Source of the DNA: JAHRVQ01 sp051278195
GTDB lineage: Bacteria > Pseudomonadota > Gammaproteobacteria > Pseudomonadales > Azotimanducaceae
Assembly: GCA_051278195.1 (NCBI GenBank)
Contig: JBNMQM010000002.1
Coordinates: forward strand, 62,001-126,000
Direction: 5' to 3'
Length of the DNA: 64,000 nucleotides
The stretch's first letter is position 1. Each line of letters starts with the position of its first letter. A program made the translations under genes and the position numbers. Positions 62,699 to 64,000 of the stretch are shown here, one piece after another. The notes beneath the pieces were generated by a model. It was not told where the DNA came from, did not search any database, and saw only the letters and a program-made list of their open reading frames with translations.

Positions 62699-63691
62699 CT
62701 ATAATCGGTAGATGCGAGCTGCTGTCCCATAGAACATGGCATCTTTTTCGGCTTGCGAGAAATCCTGCGCGATCTTCTTCAAGCCGTTATAGAGCACATG
62801 GTATGACAGTGATAGGCGGTCGACAGGGAAGTTGCTTTCGAACATGCAGCGCTCAGGTCCAAAACAATCAATAGTGTGTAAGTAGTATTCCCGTTGCGCC
62901 TCGGCAAATTCGTCCGACGTGGGAGGACGCGGCTGTTTATCCCAGCCGAAGCCATTATCTGGCATAGCGAGGCCACCTATTTTGGCAACCACATTGTCGC
63001 ATTTAGCGATCGCAGCGATATCCTTCTTCCAGTCTTCCTTAATTGCATCCTGTTGGCTTGCGTAGGGTCCTACACCAAGGGGCGTGCCAAAGTGATCCAG
63101 AATCATTTGGGTGTCTGGACATGCGCGCGCCAGATCAGCAAAGGCTTTGTTCTGATAATGGTAGTGCCAGGTGTCAAAGGTGTAACCCTTTCGACCCAGT
63201 ACTTTTACGCCTTCACGAAACTTCGGATTTTCATATAAGTCAGCTGGAGCGCGGCCGGCGATGGTTAATGCCTCTGGGAATTCGGCACGGGCACCGGCAT
63301 GACGAATACCGCGGAACCTACCTTTGCCCAGTGCTTCGTGTGCAACCAAAACGACTTCGACAGCATTTCCGAGCGTTAAGTCTGCGTGGCTAACGATGCC
63401 CGCGATGATTGTGCCGTCGGTAAGTTCGCTCGCCTCTGCTTGCTCGACAACAAATTCGGTTTCGCCGAGCGGTTTGAGATGTTCAGGTCCATCGCTGCGA
63501 TATTCAGCATGGCACTCCACGAACACACTTTTCACGACATTGTGTCCACTCATCGTGTCGCCGTGCAAATTGGCTAGTACATAGTCTGTGCCGTCGGGAC
63601 GGCGCCACAAATGATGATGCGGGTCGATGATCTTTTGGTCGGGGTCTATGATTTCCTCGGTGATTAGGGCCAGCCATTCATCATTACCCAT
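62699..63691 (-). CDS. Amidohydrolase 2-family TIM-barrel hydrolase
   Basis: 330 aa. DPHHHLW at 23-29 is the first metal-binding HxH; the His in MILDHFGTP and the C-terminal Asp in MFESNFPVDR complete the site. This is the amidohydrolase-2 / ACMSD-like group, which hydrolyses lactones or decarboxylates aromatic acids. No membrane segment or signal. It lies between a crotonase pseudogene and a CaiB/BaiF gene on the other strand, both from acyl-CoA metabolism; a shared pathway is possible but not shown. Confidence 0.92.
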   Translation of the reverse strand: MGNDEWLALITEEIIDPDQKIIDPHHHLWRRPDGTDYVLANLHGDTMSGHNVVKSVFVECHAEYRSDGPEHLKPLGETEFVVEQAEASELTDGTIIAGIVSHADLTLGNAVEVVLVAHEALGKGRFRGIRHAGARAEFPEALTIAGRAPADLYENPKFREGVKVLGRKGYTFDTWHYHYQNKAFADLARACPDTQMILDHFGTPLGVGPYASQQDAIKEDWKKDIAAIAKCDNVVAKIGGLAMPDNGFGWDKQPRPPTSDEFAEAQREYYLHTIDCFGPERCMFESNFPVDRLSLSYHVLYNGLKKIAQDFSQAEKDAMFYGTAARIYRL

Positions 63692-63828
63692 AACTCGGTT
63701 CCTCCTTGGTTGTTTCGAGCTTAATGATTCTTTGCTTGTTGATGATGCGGATTCACCTTACCCCAGCCGCGTTGCCAGTGGCAGGGCCGTCACGTAGGAT
63801 GAGGCGCTTTTCGCCTTAGAGTATTTCC

Positions 63829-64000
63829 GTGAATACACCTATTTTGGCCGGCACACTGGTCGTTGATTTAAGCCGTATATTGGCGGGTCCCTGGTCGACA
63901 CAGATCTTGGCTGATCTAGGCGCAACGGTCATTAAGGTCGAACATCCTCGAGGAGGTGACGATACCCGCAGTTTTGGCCCACCCTTTCTAGAAATGGCCG
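63829..64000 (+). CDS. CaiB/BaiF-family CoA-transferase (N-terminal part)
   Basis: Starts with GTG at 63829 and runs off the end of the window after 57 codons. VVDLSRILAGPWSTQILADLGA followed by VIKVEHPRGGDDTR is the hallmark start of class III CoA-transferases (family length about 400), which move CoA between carboxylic acids. It is divergent from the amidohydrolase gene with a 137-base gap that holds no other gene. No clear Shine-Dalgarno site was seen, so the exact start is provisional. Confidence 0.88.
   Translation, partial: MNTPILAGTLVVDLSRILAGPWSTQILADLGATVIKVEHPRGGDDTRSFGPPFLEMA

Noticed and set aside
1..64000. CRISPR arrays, tRNA and rRNA genes, integrase genes
   Set aside because: No regularly spaced repeats, cloverleaf-like sequences, rRNA segments or tyrosine/serine recombinase motifs were recognised by eye; a covariance-model scan would be decisive for tRNA.

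Overview
The window reads as a chromosomal stretch of a free-living, probably marine, aerobic Gram-negative bacterium. Two TonB-dependent receptors, RND efflux, twin-arginine signals, a lipoprotein phytase, Mo-hydroxylases, thiolase and CaiB/BaiF enzymes, several Fe(II)/2-oxoglutarate dioxygenases and a GGDEF protein fit a Pseudomonadales/Cellvibrionales-type gammaproteobacterium. That placement is inference from gene content; no rRNA or tRNA gene was seen.

Layout. 1-6.5 kb: end of a carotenoid oxygenase, a cis-prenyltransferase, an FHA-GGDEF protein convergent with a hybrid histidine kinase, a solute-binding-protein gene collapsed by an internal deletion, and a CDP-alcohol phosphatidyltransferase. 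6.5-13.7 kb: NAD-binding protein, serine hydrolase, and a minus-strand catabolic operon (GPH symporter, atypical SDR, Gfo/Idh/MocA, TauD-like), with MarC upstream. 13.9-23.7 kb: RND pump, aldo/keto reductase, amidase, cyclophilin plus PafA-like phosphatase, DedA. 23.8-34.4 kb: thioredoxin, thiolase, type-B carboxylesterase, two-subunit Mo-hydroxylase, three-gene ABC-2 exporter, SDR, CysZ-like protein. 34.6-44.4 kb: Oar-like TonB receptor with a strong terminator, a double-GIDE-LemA fusion, a cytoplasmic sulfatase, an IDH/IPMDH-like enzyme with an SRPBCC partner, and a TauD-type dioxygenase.

44.4-57.0 kb is the accessory part. It holds an XRE/nucleotidyltransferase toxin-antitoxin-like pair; a secreted neutral ceramidase convergent with a secreted sphingomyelinase; a truncated IS66 and a probable group II intron fragment; and a minus-strand operon of quaternary-ammonium-type ABC transporter, methyltransferase, PhyH dioxygenase and MFS transporter, divergent from a histamine-N-methyltransferase-like gene. 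At its right edge lies a decayed direct copy of the 3' end of the TauD gene that marks its left edge, so the segment may be an old integrated island. The enzymes could work together: sphingomyelinase releases phosphocholine and ceramide, ceramidase releases sphingosine and fatty acid, and the ABC importer belongs to the family that takes up choline, betaines or ergothioneine. That link is inference.

57.0-64.0 kb: a secreted TPR protein divergent from a TonB receptor-phytase pair (phosphorus scavenging) with 11-bp-phased repeats between them, an enoyl-CoA hydratase pseudogene, an amidohydrolase, and the start of a CaiB/BaiF CoA-transferase. Several decayed genes (4829-5306, 49310-49530, 56594-56749, 56801-56987, 62267-62647) show continuing gene loss.
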